Assembly (NCBI RefSeq): GCF_900112025.1 | Contig: NZ_FOKL01000005.1 | Span: 248,001-312,000, forward strand | DNA length: 64,000 nucleotides | Direction: 5' to 3' | DNA from: Janthinobacterium sp. 344 | GTDB lineage: Bacteria > Pseudomonadota > Gammaproteobacteria > Burkholderiales > Burkholderiaceae_D | Part shown: piece by piece, positions 37,101-45,002 of the stretch | Layout: each line of letters opens with the position of its first letter | How positions within the stretch are numbered: position 1 is the stretch's first letter | Program-made: the position numbers and the translations under genes | Notes under the pieces: generated by a model | The model's input: the letters and a program-made list of their open reading frames with translations, nothing else | What the model was told of the DNA's origin: nothing | Database searches by the model: none

Positions 37101-37625
37101 GTCGACCTTGCCCTGTTCCAGCGCAAAGTGCGCGATGATCAGGCGCGGCAGGCCGCCGTCGCTTTTTTCCGGATGGTTGCGTTGCCAGGTGGCCAGCAGT
37201 TCGGCCAGGTTGAACTTGCCGTCCGGCGTGATGGTCAGCTGCGCCTGCGGCGCCGTGATGCGGATTTCCGCCAGGCTCCAGGCGCGGCGCACGATGGATT
37301 TCCACTCCAGCTGCACGGCCAGGGCGCCGATGGACAGCAGCGGCGCGCCGCTCTGCCCATTGGCGCCGGCCGCTTCCTTCAGCGCAATCTTGTCCGCTTC
37401 CAGGCGCAAGGTAAACGGGTTGAAGCGCACGTCGGCGATGCTGGCCTGGCGCGCCAGTTCCTGCGCGGCGAATGTGGGCAGCTGGTGCTTGATGACATAT
37501 GGCACCAGCCAGAAGCCGGCCGCGCTGTAGGCGGCCAGGGCGCAGCCTGTGCCGACGGCCCAGCGCTGCCAGCGTTTCCAGCGAAATGATTTCGTCTGCA
37601 CGCTTTTCTTGTCGATTGTGTTCAC
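34155..37625 (-). CDS. AsmA-like DUF748 domain protein
   Basis: A 1156-residue envelope protein starting at a GTG with AAAAGG upstream. One N-terminal membrane helix lies near residues 24-44 (VGTGCALAAYSAAGFWLVP), followed by a very long beta-rich periplasmic region with repeated AsmA-type segments (for example VDWQDQKAGYADNFTPIDFT). Near residue 890-960 is the DUF748 core (LDLQYKVRNRQLDGTNQIVL and LKDSDGRIDLGLPVSGDMSD). An Ala-rich linker (about 1043-1070) precedes a small C-terminal domain. AsmA-like proteins are thought to bridge the periplasm and carry phospholipids to the outer membrane; this is family knowledge, not shown here. It diverges from a TonB receptor gene. Confidence 0.85.
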   Translation of the reverse strand: MNTIDKKSVQTKSFRWKRWQRWAVGTGCALAAYSAAGFWLVPYVIKHQLPTFAAQELARQASIADVRFNPFTLRLEADKIALKEAAGANGQSGAPLLSIGALAVQLEWKSIVRRAWSLAEIRITAPQAQLTITPDGKFNLAELLATWQRNHPEKSDGGLPRLIIAHFALEQGKVDWQDQKAGYADNFTPIDFTLENISTLPDANGSYSLSADAARGGKLHWRGTASLNPIRGDGELILNDASLPGLAAYLKAYTRATVTSGKLSARLPYAFSYADGKLEASIQGAGMALRDLALVRDGKGEAFTSLSTLGIAGVNADLARQSVTVDKINLYGGKVAVRRDAKGDIDVANLMLPGNPAPAAPASTAPAKPGKWKVDLKQVALAGVDVSAIDETVSPALQLSARQLQVQLQLGLQQGPAGMATVIDGASFALADLAMQRGAQTPFKLAQLGFTEGKIDLAAHAVHLGAVTASGAQIDLARNRQGEFAIAQKLPVFTSGKADAAKDAPAAPWSTRIDKVELSKFGARFDDAGTGIKGNLQDARLSLHNVSNDMKQALPFELGVGLREGGLLTANGKVVPGTGAVDAQLNLKQLTLAPVQPLLAQHVKLKLAGGSLSGSGRLTTGGGAPKAPKVRYVGGVDIAGLVLNETDGKRFASWKSVRADKLTASVGPDFVDIPELRVVEPNAQLIIENDRSLNAQRLLVKAPEPAQAPVAASAPAATAAPDAAFPVRVRRVRLQNAKLDFADLSLRPQFAAKIYELNGVVTGLSTKRDARSQIELDGRIDEFGLARVRGQLNPFAPTDNTDLNVVFKNVDMVSASPYTMKFAGYKVAEGKISLDLQYKVRNRQLDGTNQIVLDKLTLGERIDSPDALKLPLELALAILKDSDGRIDLGLPVSGDMSDPQFSYGALIWKAVGNMLTKIVTAPFRALGNLLGISADKLEAIDFDPGSAVLLPPEREKLKQVAQILAKREQLKLAVPGQYSDTDAAALRAQAVRRAVAAKAGIKLEAGEEPGPLNLGERKVRGALRDLYAERFGKAELDKQKKAAEAAAPAPAAASAAASAPAAAKIPVWQRLGKLIEGEPQVADTGAFYNGLRAQLEAKQPLPADALSKLGAQRSAAILAALQQDGTPAARVSAGAPEKTQAAPGKPVGLKLGLAAQ

Positions 37626-37885
37626 GGACTGACCTTTTATTCATATCTTGTTGGGCGGCGCGTCGTGCGCGCCGTGACTGTCAGTATGCCTCTTTGCGGC
37701 CTCGTCTGCAAAATCCAAACGTGTTCAAGTGATAACAGGCTGCGTAGCGGACTGTTTATCTTGTGAAACTTGGACATTCTCACGCATTATCACTTATTCA
37801 TTGCGAATGATTCTCGTTACGAATATTATGCGCGGTAACTTGAAGTTTTCTTCCATTACTGTTTTCTGTTGAAAGACCCGTCTTT
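37626..37885. other. Divergent intergenic region between DUF748 and TonB receptor genes
   Basis: This 260-base gap is A+T-rich from about 37700 onward. A Fur-box-like sequence is at 37803-37821, about 65 bases before the receptor ATG. AAAGGT at about 37634-37639 is the ribosome-binding site for the leftward gene. No small gene was found. Confidence 0.45.
37803..37821. promoter_or_regulatory. Fur box upstream of TonB siderophore receptor
   Basis: GCGAATGATTCTCGTTACG matches the 19-base Fur consensus GATAATGATAATCATTATC at about 13 positions, including the central AATGAT and CGTTA parts. Position, about 65 bases before a TonB-dependent receptor, supports iron-repressed expression. Confidence 0.6.
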
Positions 37886-40030
37886 ATGCGTACAGCTTTT
37901 CCTTCCTTGCCACTGCTTCCCGTCGCCGCGGCCCTGTCGCTGGCCTTCGCTGCCCACGCGGCCAGCGCCGCGAATGGCGCCAACGGCCAGGACGACCTGA
38001 CGGCTGGCGATGAGAAAGTCATGCAGGCCGTGCAGGTGACGGGGGCGCGCGCGCAAGGCCTGGTGCCCGTCACCACGGAGGCGGGCAGTTTCCGTGGCGC
38101 CAACATCATGGACGTGCCGTCGACCGTCAATGTGATCACGCGCGAATTGCTGGAGCAGCAAGCCGTGTCCGGCCTGTACGATGCCGTGCGCAACACGGCC
38201 GGCGTGACGCGCCAGCAAAACGGCGGCGAAACGTGGGATCAACTGGTGATACGCGGCATTGCCGTGGAAAACCGCACGAATTACCGCCTCAATGGTTCCC
38301 TGCCCATCATGAACTTCTCGCAAGTATCCATGGAAAACAAGGAGCGGGTGGAAGTGCTGAAGGGCGCCTCGGCCCTGTACTACGGCTTTACGTCGCCGGC
38401 CGGCGTCGTCAATTTCGTCACCAAGCGGGCCGGCGGCAAGCCCGTCACCAGCATGGGCTTGAGTCTCGATGACCGGGGCAGCGCCGTGGCGAATGTCGAT
38501 ATTGGCCGCCGCTTTGGCGCGCAGCAGGAATTCGGCGTGCGCATCAACGCGGCCGGCGGCACCCTGGGCTCTTACCTGGACAATGTCGGCAACGGCAACC
38601 GCAGCTTCCTTTCCACCGCGCTGGACTGGCGCGTGACGCATAAACTGCTGTTGAAGGCGGACCTGGAATACGACCGCCGCCGGGTGACGGAACAGGCGGG
38701 CGTGGCCTTGCCCACGGCCGTGAAGGGCGTGATCACCTTGCCGCGCGCCGTCGATCCGCGCAAGCTGATCGGCCCGGACTGGTCGAATTTCGAGGCGCAG
38801 ACGAAAAACGCGCAATTGCGCGCCGATTACGCCATCACCGATGGCTGGGCCTTGACGGTGGAGGCGGGCCACTCGGAAACGGCGCGCGACCGCCGCCTGG
38901 CCATCTTCCGCCTGAACAATGCGGCCGCCGTGGAAACGGGCGCGGGCCGCATCACGGGCAATATGCAGCACCACGTGACGGCGTCGGACTTGCTGCGCGC
39001 GGAACTGGCCGGCACGTTCAAGACGGGGTTCATCGCCCACGAACTGACCCTGGGCGCCTCGCGCACGGACAAGTCGCAAGATCCTATCTACCAGAGCAAT
39101 TACACCATCGCGGCGCAAAACCTGTACCAGCCCGTGCCCGTGACGAATGTCGTGTTCGGTCCCAAGCCGACGACGCCGACGACGGCCGCGCTGGACACGC
39201 GCGACACGGGCCTGTATGCGCTCGACCGCCTGGTCTTCGGCCCGCACTGGCAAAGCGTGGTGGGCGTGCGCCGCACCAGCTACCGGAGCGACCAGGGCGC
39301 CAGCCACTACGACGTGAGCAAGACGACGCCGATGGCGTCATTGATTTACAAGGCCACGCCCGAACTGTCGTTCTACGCGTCCACGGCGCGGGGGCTGGAA
39401 GAGGGGGAGACAGGCCCGACGGGCACCGTCAACCAGAACGTCAAGATGGCGCCCGGCGTCAGCAAACAGAAGGAACTGGGCGCGCGCTGGCTGACGCCGG
39501 GCGGCACCCTGGTCTCGGCCGCGCTGTTCGACATCACGCGCCCCGGCTATTACACCAACAGCAGCAATGTGTTCACCTCGGACGGCGAACAGCGCTACCG
39601 CGGCGTGGAACTGTCCACCCAGGGCAAGCTGACGCGCCAGCTGTCGTGGCAGACGTCGGCCCAATTCCTCGATCCGAGCTTCGAGCACATCAACGCCGAC
39701 TACAACGGCAAGGCGCCGGAAAACGCGTCGAAACGCACGGGCAGCGCCTTTCTCGCTTACGCCTTCGACACCGTGCCGGGCCTGTCCGTTAACGGCGGCG
39801 CGTATTACTACAGCGCCCGTCCCGTCAACGACCTGAACCAGGCCTTCCTGGGCGGCGTGACACTGTTCAGCGCCGGCGCCCGCTATGCGGGCACGCTCAT
39901 GCACAAGGCCGTCGTCTGGCAGCTCAACGTGGAAAACGCGGCCGACAAGCGCTACTGGGCCGGCGCCGGCACGCGCCTGGCGTCCGGCGCGCCGCGCGCC
40001 ATCAAGCTGAGCATGAAGGTGGATCTGTAA
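37886..40030 (+). CDS. TonB-dependent siderophore receptor
   Basis: A 714-residue outer-membrane receptor. The signal peptide spans about residues 1-29 (LPLLPVAAALSLAFAAHAAS). A plug domain follows with NVITRELLEQQAVSGLYDAV, TRQQNGGETWDQLVIRGIA and ERVEVLKGASALYYG; the barrel ends with LASGAPRAIKLSMKVDL. These plug features belong to the FhuA/FoxA/FpvA-like siderophore class. A TonB-box-like stretch sits near MQAVQVTGAR. An upstream Fur box predicts iron repression. The substrate cannot be told from the sequence, and no siderophore biosynthesis or ABC transport genes are nearby. Confidence 0.92.
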   Translation: MRTAFPSLPLLPVAAALSLAFAAHAASAANGANGQDDLTAGDEKVMQAVQVTGARAQGLVPVTTEAGSFRGANIMDVPSTVNVITRELLEQQAVSGLYDAVRNTAGVTRQQNGGETWDQLVIRGIAVENRTNYRLNGSLPIMNFSQVSMENKERVEVLKGASALYYGFTSPAGVVNFVTKRAGGKPVTSMGLSLDDRGSAVANVDIGRRFGAQQEFGVRINAAGGTLGSYLDNVGNGNRSFLSTALDWRVTHKLLLKADLEYDRRRVTEQAGVALPTAVKGVITLPRAVDPRKLIGPDWSNFEAQTKNAQLRADYAITDGWALTVEAGHSETARDRRLAIFRLNNAAAVETGAGRITGNMQHHVTASDLLRAELAGTFKTGFIAHELTLGASRTDKSQDPIYQSNYTIAAQNLYQPVPVTNVVFGPKPTTPTTAALDTRDTGLYALDRLVFGPHWQSVVGVRRTSYRSDQGASHYDVSKTTPMASLIYKATPELSFYASTARGLEEGETGPTGTVNQNVKMAPGVSKQKELGARWLTPGGTLVSAALFDITRPGYYTNSSNVFTSDGEQRYRGVELSTQGKLTRQLSWQTSAQFLDPSFEHINADYNGKAPENASKRTGSAFLAYAFDTVPGLSVNGGAYYYSARPVNDLNQAFLGGVTLFSAGARYAGTLMHKAVVWQLNVENAADKRYWAGAGTRLASGAPRAIKLSMKVDL

Positions 40031-40061
40031 TCCCATGTGCATGAGGGCTTGACCTGCGGGC

Positions 40062-40091
40062 TTGGCCTGGGGGCAGGGCGGCCGCTATAAT
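40062..40091 (+). promoter_or_regulatory. Promoter of the DUF2946/copper-receptor genes
   Basis: TTGGCC (40062-40067) and TATAAT (40086-40091) are separated by 18 bases. The -10 box ends only 6 bases before the ATG of the DUF2946 gene, so transcription would start at or next to the start codon and the mRNA may be leaderless. Confidence 0.45.
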
Positions 40092-40097
40092 GCCGCC

Positions 40098-40490
40098 ATG
40101 TTCATCAGCCAAGGCCGCGCCGTCGTCGTCCTGTGGATCGCGTGCTTCGCCATCCTCATGGCCGCGCTCGCCCCGACCCTGTCGCGCGCGTTCACCGTCG
40201 CCAGCGGCCAGGCCGTGCCCAGTTTCGAGATTTGCTCCGTGGCGGGCGGCATGAACATGCTGCCCGTGAAGTTGTCCACGGATGCGCCCGATCCCGCCAA
40301 GGGCGCGATGCGCATGGATTGTCCGTGCTGCAGCATGCATGCGGCCGCCCTCGCTGTTCCGCCCACGACGCTCGTGCTCGCCTCCGGCGAAGTCCTCACG
40401 GGCTTGCTGCCCCTGCTGTTCTACCAATCCGCCAAGCCCCTGTTCGCCTGGACGCCCGTCCAGCCCCGTGGCCCGCCCGCCGCTTTCTGA
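40098..40490 (+). CDS. DUF2946 family small exported/membrane protein
   Basis: A 130-residue protein starting MFISQGRAVVVLW. A hydrophobic segment (residues about 8-26) acts as signal or anchor. Further on is a Met/Cys/His-rich patch, MRMDCPCCSMHAAA, that could hold copper. A second hydrophobic stretch lies at about 90-106. DUF2946 members are usually found next to copper-related TonB receptors, and here one follows 88 bases later on the same strand. A copper-handling role is inferred from the neighbour and the patch. No ribosome-binding site precedes the ATG, but a TATAAT does. A start further upstream would begin before the -10 box. Confidence 0.75.
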   Translation: MFISQGRAVVVLWIACFAILMAALAPTLSRAFTVASGQAVPSFEICSVAGGMNMLPVKLSTDAPDPAKGAMRMDCPCCSMHAAALAVPPTTLVLASGEVLTGLLPLLFYQSAKPLFAWTPVQPRGPPAAF

Positions 40491-40578
40491 TCTGTCCCTT
40501 TCCCTGAACCGTCTTGCGCGCGCTTGTCGCGTGCTGGCGCCTGTTCGTGTTACCTATACAGCATCTGAAAGCAGCTCC

Positions 40579-42657
40579 ATGAAACCGATCTCCTTATGTC
40601 TTTCCCTCGCCATCGCCATGCCCGCCGTGGCGCAAACGCGCCCTGACGAGGTTCTGCCTGAAATGACAGTCATCGTCAAGGGCGTGCAGGACGGCTACCG
40701 GCCCGCCGCCGACACGGCGCTCATGCTCTCCAGCACACCCGGCTACGGCGTGGCGGCCGGTGGCGGCGTGTCCGGCTTGCCTGTCGTCAATGGCTTTGCC
40801 GATGACCGCATCAAGATTCGCATCGATGGCATGGAACTGACGTCCGCCTGCGCCAATCACATGAACGCGCCCCTGTCGTATGTCGACCCGCAGCAGGTGC
40901 AGCGCATCAAGCTGATCGCGGGCGTGACGCCCGTCAGCGCGGGCGGCGACAGCATCGGCGGCAGCATCGAGGTACAGACGCTGGCGCCCGTGTTCGCCCA
41001 GCCCGGCGCGCCGCTGCTCACGCAGGGCGGCTTTGCCGTGTCCGGGCGCAGCGTCAACAACAGCGTGGCGACCAGCGTGAACGCGTCGGCCGCCAGCGAT
41101 ACGCTCAGCATCGGCTACAGCGGCGCGTATGCGCGCGGCCACAGCTATGAAGATGGGCATGGCAACACCGTGCTGGCCAGCATGGTCGAAAGCATCAACC
41201 AGGCCATCGTGCTGGCGGCGAAGCGCGATGGCCAGCAGCTGACCCTGCGCGCCGGCGTGCAGCACATCCCGTACCAGGGTTTCCCGAACCAGTACATGGA
41301 CATGACGGACAACCATGGCCAGTTCGCCAACCTGGCCTACCAGGGCACATTCGACTGGGGCGTGCTGGACGCGCGCGCCTACTGGCAGCAGACGGACCAC
41401 GAAATGGGCTTTTTCACGCCCGAGCGCGCGGGCACGATGCCGATGCGCACGCACGGGCGCAACACGGGCTATGCGCTGATGGCCAGCCTGCCGACAGGGG
41501 CGGGCGAGCTGCGCCTGGGCCAGGAGTGGCACGGCTTCCGCCTCGACGATGTCTGGCCGGCCGTGCCCGGTTCCATGATGATGGGGCCGCGCACCTACCT
41601 GAACATCAATGACGGCAAGCGCGAGCGCACGGTGCTGTTCGGCGAGCTGGAAACGCGCCATGCTGCGCGCTGGACGAGTGTGCTGGGCCTGCGCGGCGAA
41701 TCCGTGCGCATGGATGCGGGCGACGTGCAGGCGTACGGCACCAACATGATGAACATGCCGGACGTGATGGCCGCCACGGCCTTCAACGCGCGCGACCGCC
41801 ACCGGCGCGACACGAATATCGATGCCTCCGCGCAAGCGACCTACACGCCGGACCTGGCCAGCAGCTACGCATTCGCGCTGGCGCGCAAGGTGCGCTCGCC
41901 CAACCTGTATGAGCGCTATTCGTGGGGCCGCGGTGCGATGGCCATGACCATGACCAACTGGTTTGGCGACGGCAATGGCTATGTGGGCAGTATCGACCTG
42001 AAACCCGAGACGGCGTACACGGCCGCGTTCACGGCCGACTGGCACGGTGGCGGCGAGGAGGGCTGGTTCGTGCGCGTCAATCCGTATTACAGCAAAGTCG
42101 ACAACTACATCGACGTCGATGTGCTGGCGCCTTTCCACCCGTATATGCAGATGGGCGCGCACGGCAACTTGCTGCGCTTTGCCAACCACGATGCCAGGCT
42201 GTACGGCGCGAATCTGGCATGGCAGCTGCCGCTGGCCGGCAGCGCCCGCTGGGGCCGCTTCATGGCCACGGGCAACGCCGCCTGGACGCGGGGCAAGCGC
42301 GCCGATGGCGGCGACCTGTACCGCATGATGCCGCTCAACGCCTTGCTGGCCGTCGAGCACAAGCTGGGTGCCTGGAGCAGCCGCATCGAAGCGAAGCTCG
42401 TTGCCCGCAAGGACAAGGTCGATGCCCGGCGCTTCGAACCCGAGACGGGCGGCTATGCGCTCGTCAACCTGCGCAGCAGCGTGGCGCTGAACGCGACGGC
42501 GACCTTGAGCGCCGGGGTCGGCAACCTGTTCAACCGCGCGTATGCGGACCCGCTCGGTGGCGTCTACCTGTCGGGCCTGAAGGCGCAGGGCGGGGCGCTG
42601 CAAGCGTTGCCGGCCGAGGGGCGGTCGATCGATCTGGGGCTGCGCCTGGCGTTCTAA
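40579..42657 (+). CDS. oprC: TonB-dependent copper receptor (OprC/NosA family)
   Basis: A 692-residue outer-membrane receptor. The signal peptide is short (MKPISLCLSLAIAMPAVAQ). In the plug, Cys91 and Met95 form a CxxxM motif within MELTSACANHMNAPLSY, the hallmark of OprC/NosA where these residues bind copper. The barrel closes with a C-terminal aromatic residue (LGLRLAF). It is predicted to import copper. In other bacteria NosA supports copper supply to nitrous oxide reductase; no nos genes are in this window, so copper supply for other respiratory enzymes is equally possible. It follows the DUF2946 gene and probably shares its transcript. Confidence 0.88.
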   Translation: MKPISLCLSLAIAMPAVAQTRPDEVLPEMTVIVKGVQDGYRPAADTALMLSSTPGYGVAAGGGVSGLPVVNGFADDRIKIRIDGMELTSACANHMNAPLSYVDPQQVQRIKLIAGVTPVSAGGDSIGGSIEVQTLAPVFAQPGAPLLTQGGFAVSGRSVNNSVATSVNASAASDTLSIGYSGAYARGHSYEDGHGNTVLASMVESINQAIVLAAKRDGQQLTLRAGVQHIPYQGFPNQYMDMTDNHGQFANLAYQGTFDWGVLDARAYWQQTDHEMGFFTPERAGTMPMRTHGRNTGYALMASLPTGAGELRLGQEWHGFRLDDVWPAVPGSMMMGPRTYLNINDGKRERTVLFGELETRHAARWTSVLGLRGESVRMDAGDVQAYGTNMMNMPDVMAATAFNARDRHRRDTNIDASAQATYTPDLASSYAFALARKVRSPNLYERYSWGRGAMAMTMTNWFGDGNGYVGSIDLKPETAYTAAFTADWHGGGEEGWFVRVNPYYSKVDNYIDVDVLAPFHPYMQMGAHGNLLRFANHDARLYGANLAWQLPLAGSARWGRFMATGNAAWTRGKRADGGDLYRMMPLNALLAVEHKLGAWSSRIEAKLVARKDKVDARRFEPETGGYALVNLRSSVALNATATLSAGVGNLFNRAYADPLGGVYLSGLKAQGGALQALPAEGRSIDLGLRLAF

Positions 42658-42671
42658 GCGCGCAAGGAAAA

Positions 42672-42699
42672 GCGCCTTCGGCCCTGCGGCCGAAGGCGC
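42672..42699. terminator. Hairpin after the copper receptor gene
   Basis: Perfect 12-base arms GCGCCTTCGGCC and GGCCGAAGGCGC flank a CTGC loop, 14 bases after the stop and before a convergent small gene. No T-tract is present. Confidence 0.55.
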
Positions 42700-42747
42700 G
42701 TGCGGATGCGGGCCGCCAGCAAGCTGCCATCGCCTGTCCGGGAGCGA

Positions 42748-42972
42748 TCAGTTTCCCGCATCGCTCTTTTTGCGCCGCGATCCCGTCAGGACGCGCAGCG
42801 CGGTGGCGATCGGCACCTTGTTCTTGGCCAAGTAGGCGGCGGCCGTGGCGGTATCGAGCATTTCCTGGAAAATGATGCCCACTTCGACCTTTTGGGCCGT
42901 CAAATTGTCCTGCCGTGCGCAGTCAAGTAATTCCATCTTCGTCGCCGTGACCTTGTCATTCTTGGAGCGCAT
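42748..42972 (-). CDS. Small conserved-type hypothetical protein (74 aa)
   Basis: A 74-residue soluble, helical, basic-ended protein: MRSKNDKVTATKMELLDCAR at the start, LDTATAAAYLAKNKVPIATA in the middle and SRRKKSDAGN at the end. GAGG lies 6 bases before the ATG. One cysteine, no membrane segment. The segment around AAYLAKNKVPIATALRVL could be a small helix-turn-helix, but this is weak. It diverges from the tail-assembly-like gene across an A+T-rich gap. Function unknown. Confidence 0.6.
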   Translation of the reverse strand: MRSKNDKVTATKMELLDCARQDNLTAQKVEVGIIFQEMLDTATAAAYLAKNKVPIATALRVLTGSRRKKSDAGN

Positions 42973-43214
42973 TTTTGCCTCGGTAGAAAAGAGAAAAAAT
43001 GTCTCCTTTTGTTTGCCTTAAAGATAACTTATTTTTATGCCTTTGTGGAAACTTTTCTTTAATCGATAGTGCCGTCAGGAATTAAATTTAGCTATCGGCG
43101 GCGATACGGATGATCGGCTTTGGATATTGCTTAACGGAACGTTTTATTGCATAGTATGGCGACAACATTGCATGCCGTGCATGCGATGGCGCCTGCCCAC
43201 GACGAGGAGATGCG
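42973..43214. other. A+T-rich divergent gap
   Basis: This 242-base gap separates two small divergent genes and is much richer in A+T than its surroundings. It holds an inverted pair CGATAG/CTATCG (about 43063-43110) and two nearby GCATGC palindromes (about 43170-43185). GAGGAG just before 43215 is the ribosome-binding site of the rightward gene. No operator was recognised. Confidence 0.35.
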
Positions 43215-43547
43215 ATGACAGTGTTCAGTACGGAAGTTGAATTTACCCTGCCCCTCGGCTATCGCGATGGCGATGGCACGCTGCACCGCCAGGGCGTGAT
43301 GCGGCTGGCGACGGCCGCCGATGAAATCCTGCCGCTGAAGGACCACCGCGTGCAGGCGAACCCCGCCTACCTGACGGTCCTGGTGCTGGCCAGAGTCGTG
43401 GTGCGGCTGGGCAGCCTAGACATGATCAATGCGAAGGTGATCGAGGACCTGTTCATGGCCGATTATACTTACCTGCAAACGCTGTACAACAAGATCAACG
43501 GCGTGGAGCAAGAGGGCGGCAATGGGGGCGCGCCTGCGATGCGCTAG
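43215..43547 (+). CDS. Phage tail assembly-like protein, orphan
   Basis: A 110-residue protein with EFTLPLGYRDGDGTLHRQGV, MRLATAADEILPLKDHRVQA and ADYTYLQTLYNKIN. This arrangement recalls the small tail-assembly proteins of phages and contractile injection systems, which help build tails around the tape measure. A GAGGAG ribosome-binding site precedes the ATG. No other phage, tail or injection-system gene is near, so it is either a domesticated remnant or a member of a chromosomal family with another job. The family call rests on memory of related sequences and is uncertain. Confidence 0.5.
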   Translation: MTVFSTEVEFTLPLGYRDGDGTLHRQGVMRLATAADEILPLKDHRVQANPAYLTVLVLARVVVRLGSLDMINAKVIEDLFMADYTYLQTLYNKINGVEQEGGNGGAPAMR

Positions 43548-43626
43548 GCCGCAGCTTGCCGGCGTGCCCACGGCCGGTCGCGGGCACAGGTGATGCCTTG
43601 TCACGCATTGCCTGACGAGCCATCCT

Positions 43627-43655
43627 TTGCCATCGGCGCCAGGATGGGGTCTAAT
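43627..43655 (+). promoter_or_regulatory. Sigma-70-type promoter for dsdA
   Basis: TTGCCA (43627-43632) and TCTAAT (43650-43655), 17 bases apart, match the -35 and -10 consensus at 4 and 5 of 6 positions. The dsdA ATG lies about 20 bases beyond the expected start of transcription. Confidence 0.45.
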
Positions 43656-43682
43656 CATGGCCTGTCCCGTCACGAGGTTTCC

Positions 43683-45002
43683 ATGTTGCCCGAACACACC
43701 ATCGCCGCCTTGCGCGCGCAATTCCCGCTGATGCATGACTTGACGGCCCTGCGGCCCTTGAGCTGGTTCAACCCCGCTACCGCGCCCGCTGCCGAGGGCT
43801 TGCAGGACGTGGGCCTGGCGGCGGCCGATGTGGCGCAGGCCAGCGCGCGGCTGGCGCGCTTCGCGCCGTACCTGGCGAAGGCGTTCCCGGAAACGCAGGC
43901 CAGCGGCGGCGTCATCGAGTCGCCCGTCGCGCCGCTGCCCGCCATGCAGGCGGCGCTGGGCATCGCGCCGGGCACGCTGTGGCTCAAGCAGGATAGCCAT
44001 TTACCCATTTCCGGCTCGATCAAGGCGCGCGGCGGCATCTATGAAGTGTTGAAACATGCGGAGAGGCTGGCGCTGGACGCCGGGCTGCTGAAGGAGGGCG
44101 ATGATTACAGCCTGCTGGCTGGCGACGCCGTGCGCGCCTTCTTTGGCCAGTACGCGATCGCCGTCGGTTCCACGGGCAATCTGGGCTTGTCGATCGGCAT
44201 CATGAGCGCGCGCCTGGGCTTTCGCGCCACCGTGCACATGTCGTCTGACGCGCGGCAGTGGAAGAAGGACAAGCTGCGCAGCCATGGCGTGACGGTGGTG
44301 GAATACGCCACCGACTACAGCGTGGCGGTGGAAGAAGGGCGCAGGCAGGCGCAGGAAGATCCCGCCTGCCACTTCGTCGACGATGAAAACTCGCACGATC
44401 TGTTCCTCGGCTACGCGGTGGCGGGCGAGCGCCTGAAGGCGCAGCTGGCGCACGCCGGCGTGACGGTCGATGCGCAGCACCCCCTGTTCGTCTACCTGCC
44501 ATGCGGCGTCGGCGGCGGCCCCGGCGGCGTGGCGTTCGGCTTGAAGCTGGCGTTTGGCGACTGCGTGCACTGCGTGTTCGTCGAGCCGACCCACTCGCCA
44601 TGCATGCTGCTGGGCGTGCATACGGGCTTGCACGAGCGGATCAGCGTGCAGGATATCGGCATCGACAACGTCACGGCCGCCGATGGCCTGGCCGTTGGCC
44701 GGCCCTCCGGCTTCGTGGGGCGCGCCATGCAGCGCCTGATCGATGGCTACGCCACCGTCACCGATGAAGAACTGTACCGCTTGCTGGCGCTGCTGGAGCA
44801 AACGCAAGGCCTGCGCCTGGAACCGTCCGCCGTGGCCGGTTTCGCGGGCATCGCCCCCGTGCTGGCGGCGCCGCAATACCAGCAGTACCTGGACGCGGCC
44901 ACGCACCTCGTGTGGGGCACGGGCGGCAGCATGGTGCCGCAGGCGGAAATGGCGGCCTATGTGGCCCGCGGCCGCGCGCAGCTGAAGGCCGGAGGCGCAT
45001 GA
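43683..45002 (+). CDS. dsdA: D-serine ammonia-lyase (D-serine deaminase)
   Basis: A 439-residue PLP enzyme that converts D-serine to pyruvate and ammonia. The PLP lysine is Lys114 in [11 protein letters not shown], matching the fold-type II pattern. [33 protein letters not shown] and the glycine loop [13 protein letters not shown] follow the DsdA order, and the length is normal. GAGG lies 6 bases before the ATG at 43683; the frame is open further upstream but a promoter lies there. The stop overlaps the LysR gene, so enzyme and regulator are co-transcribed. Confidence 0.93.
   Translation: MLPEHTIAALRAQFPLMHDLTALRPLSWFNPATAPAAEGLQDVGLAAADVAQASARLARFAPYLAKAFPETQASGGVIESPVAPLPAMQAALGIAPGTLWLKQDSHLPISGSIKARGGIYEVLKHAERLALDAGLLKEGDDYSLLAGDAVRAFFGQYAIAVGSTGNLGLSIGIMSARLGFRATVHMSSDARQWKKDKLRSHGVTVVEYATDYSVAVEEGRRQAQEDPACHFVDDENSHDLFLGYAVAGERLKAQLAHAGVTVDAQHPLFVYLPCGVGGGPGGVAFGLKLAFGDCVHCVFVEPTHSPCMLLGVHTGLHERISVQDIGIDNVTAADGLAVGRPSGFVGRAMQRLIDGYATVTDEELYRLLALLEQTQGLRLEPSAVAGFAGIAPVLAAPQYQQYLDAATHLVWGTGGSMVPQAEMAAYVARGRAQLKAGGA

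Noticed and set aside
34101-37589. Plus-strand frame of about 1162 codons opposite the DUF748 gene
   Set aside because: Shadow frame with biased composition; the minus-strand protein has coherent AsmA-like segments and a normal start.
43590-43682. Longer N-terminus for dsdA
   Set aside because: It would cover the predicted promoter and lacks a ribosome-binding site; DsdA length fits the start at 43683.
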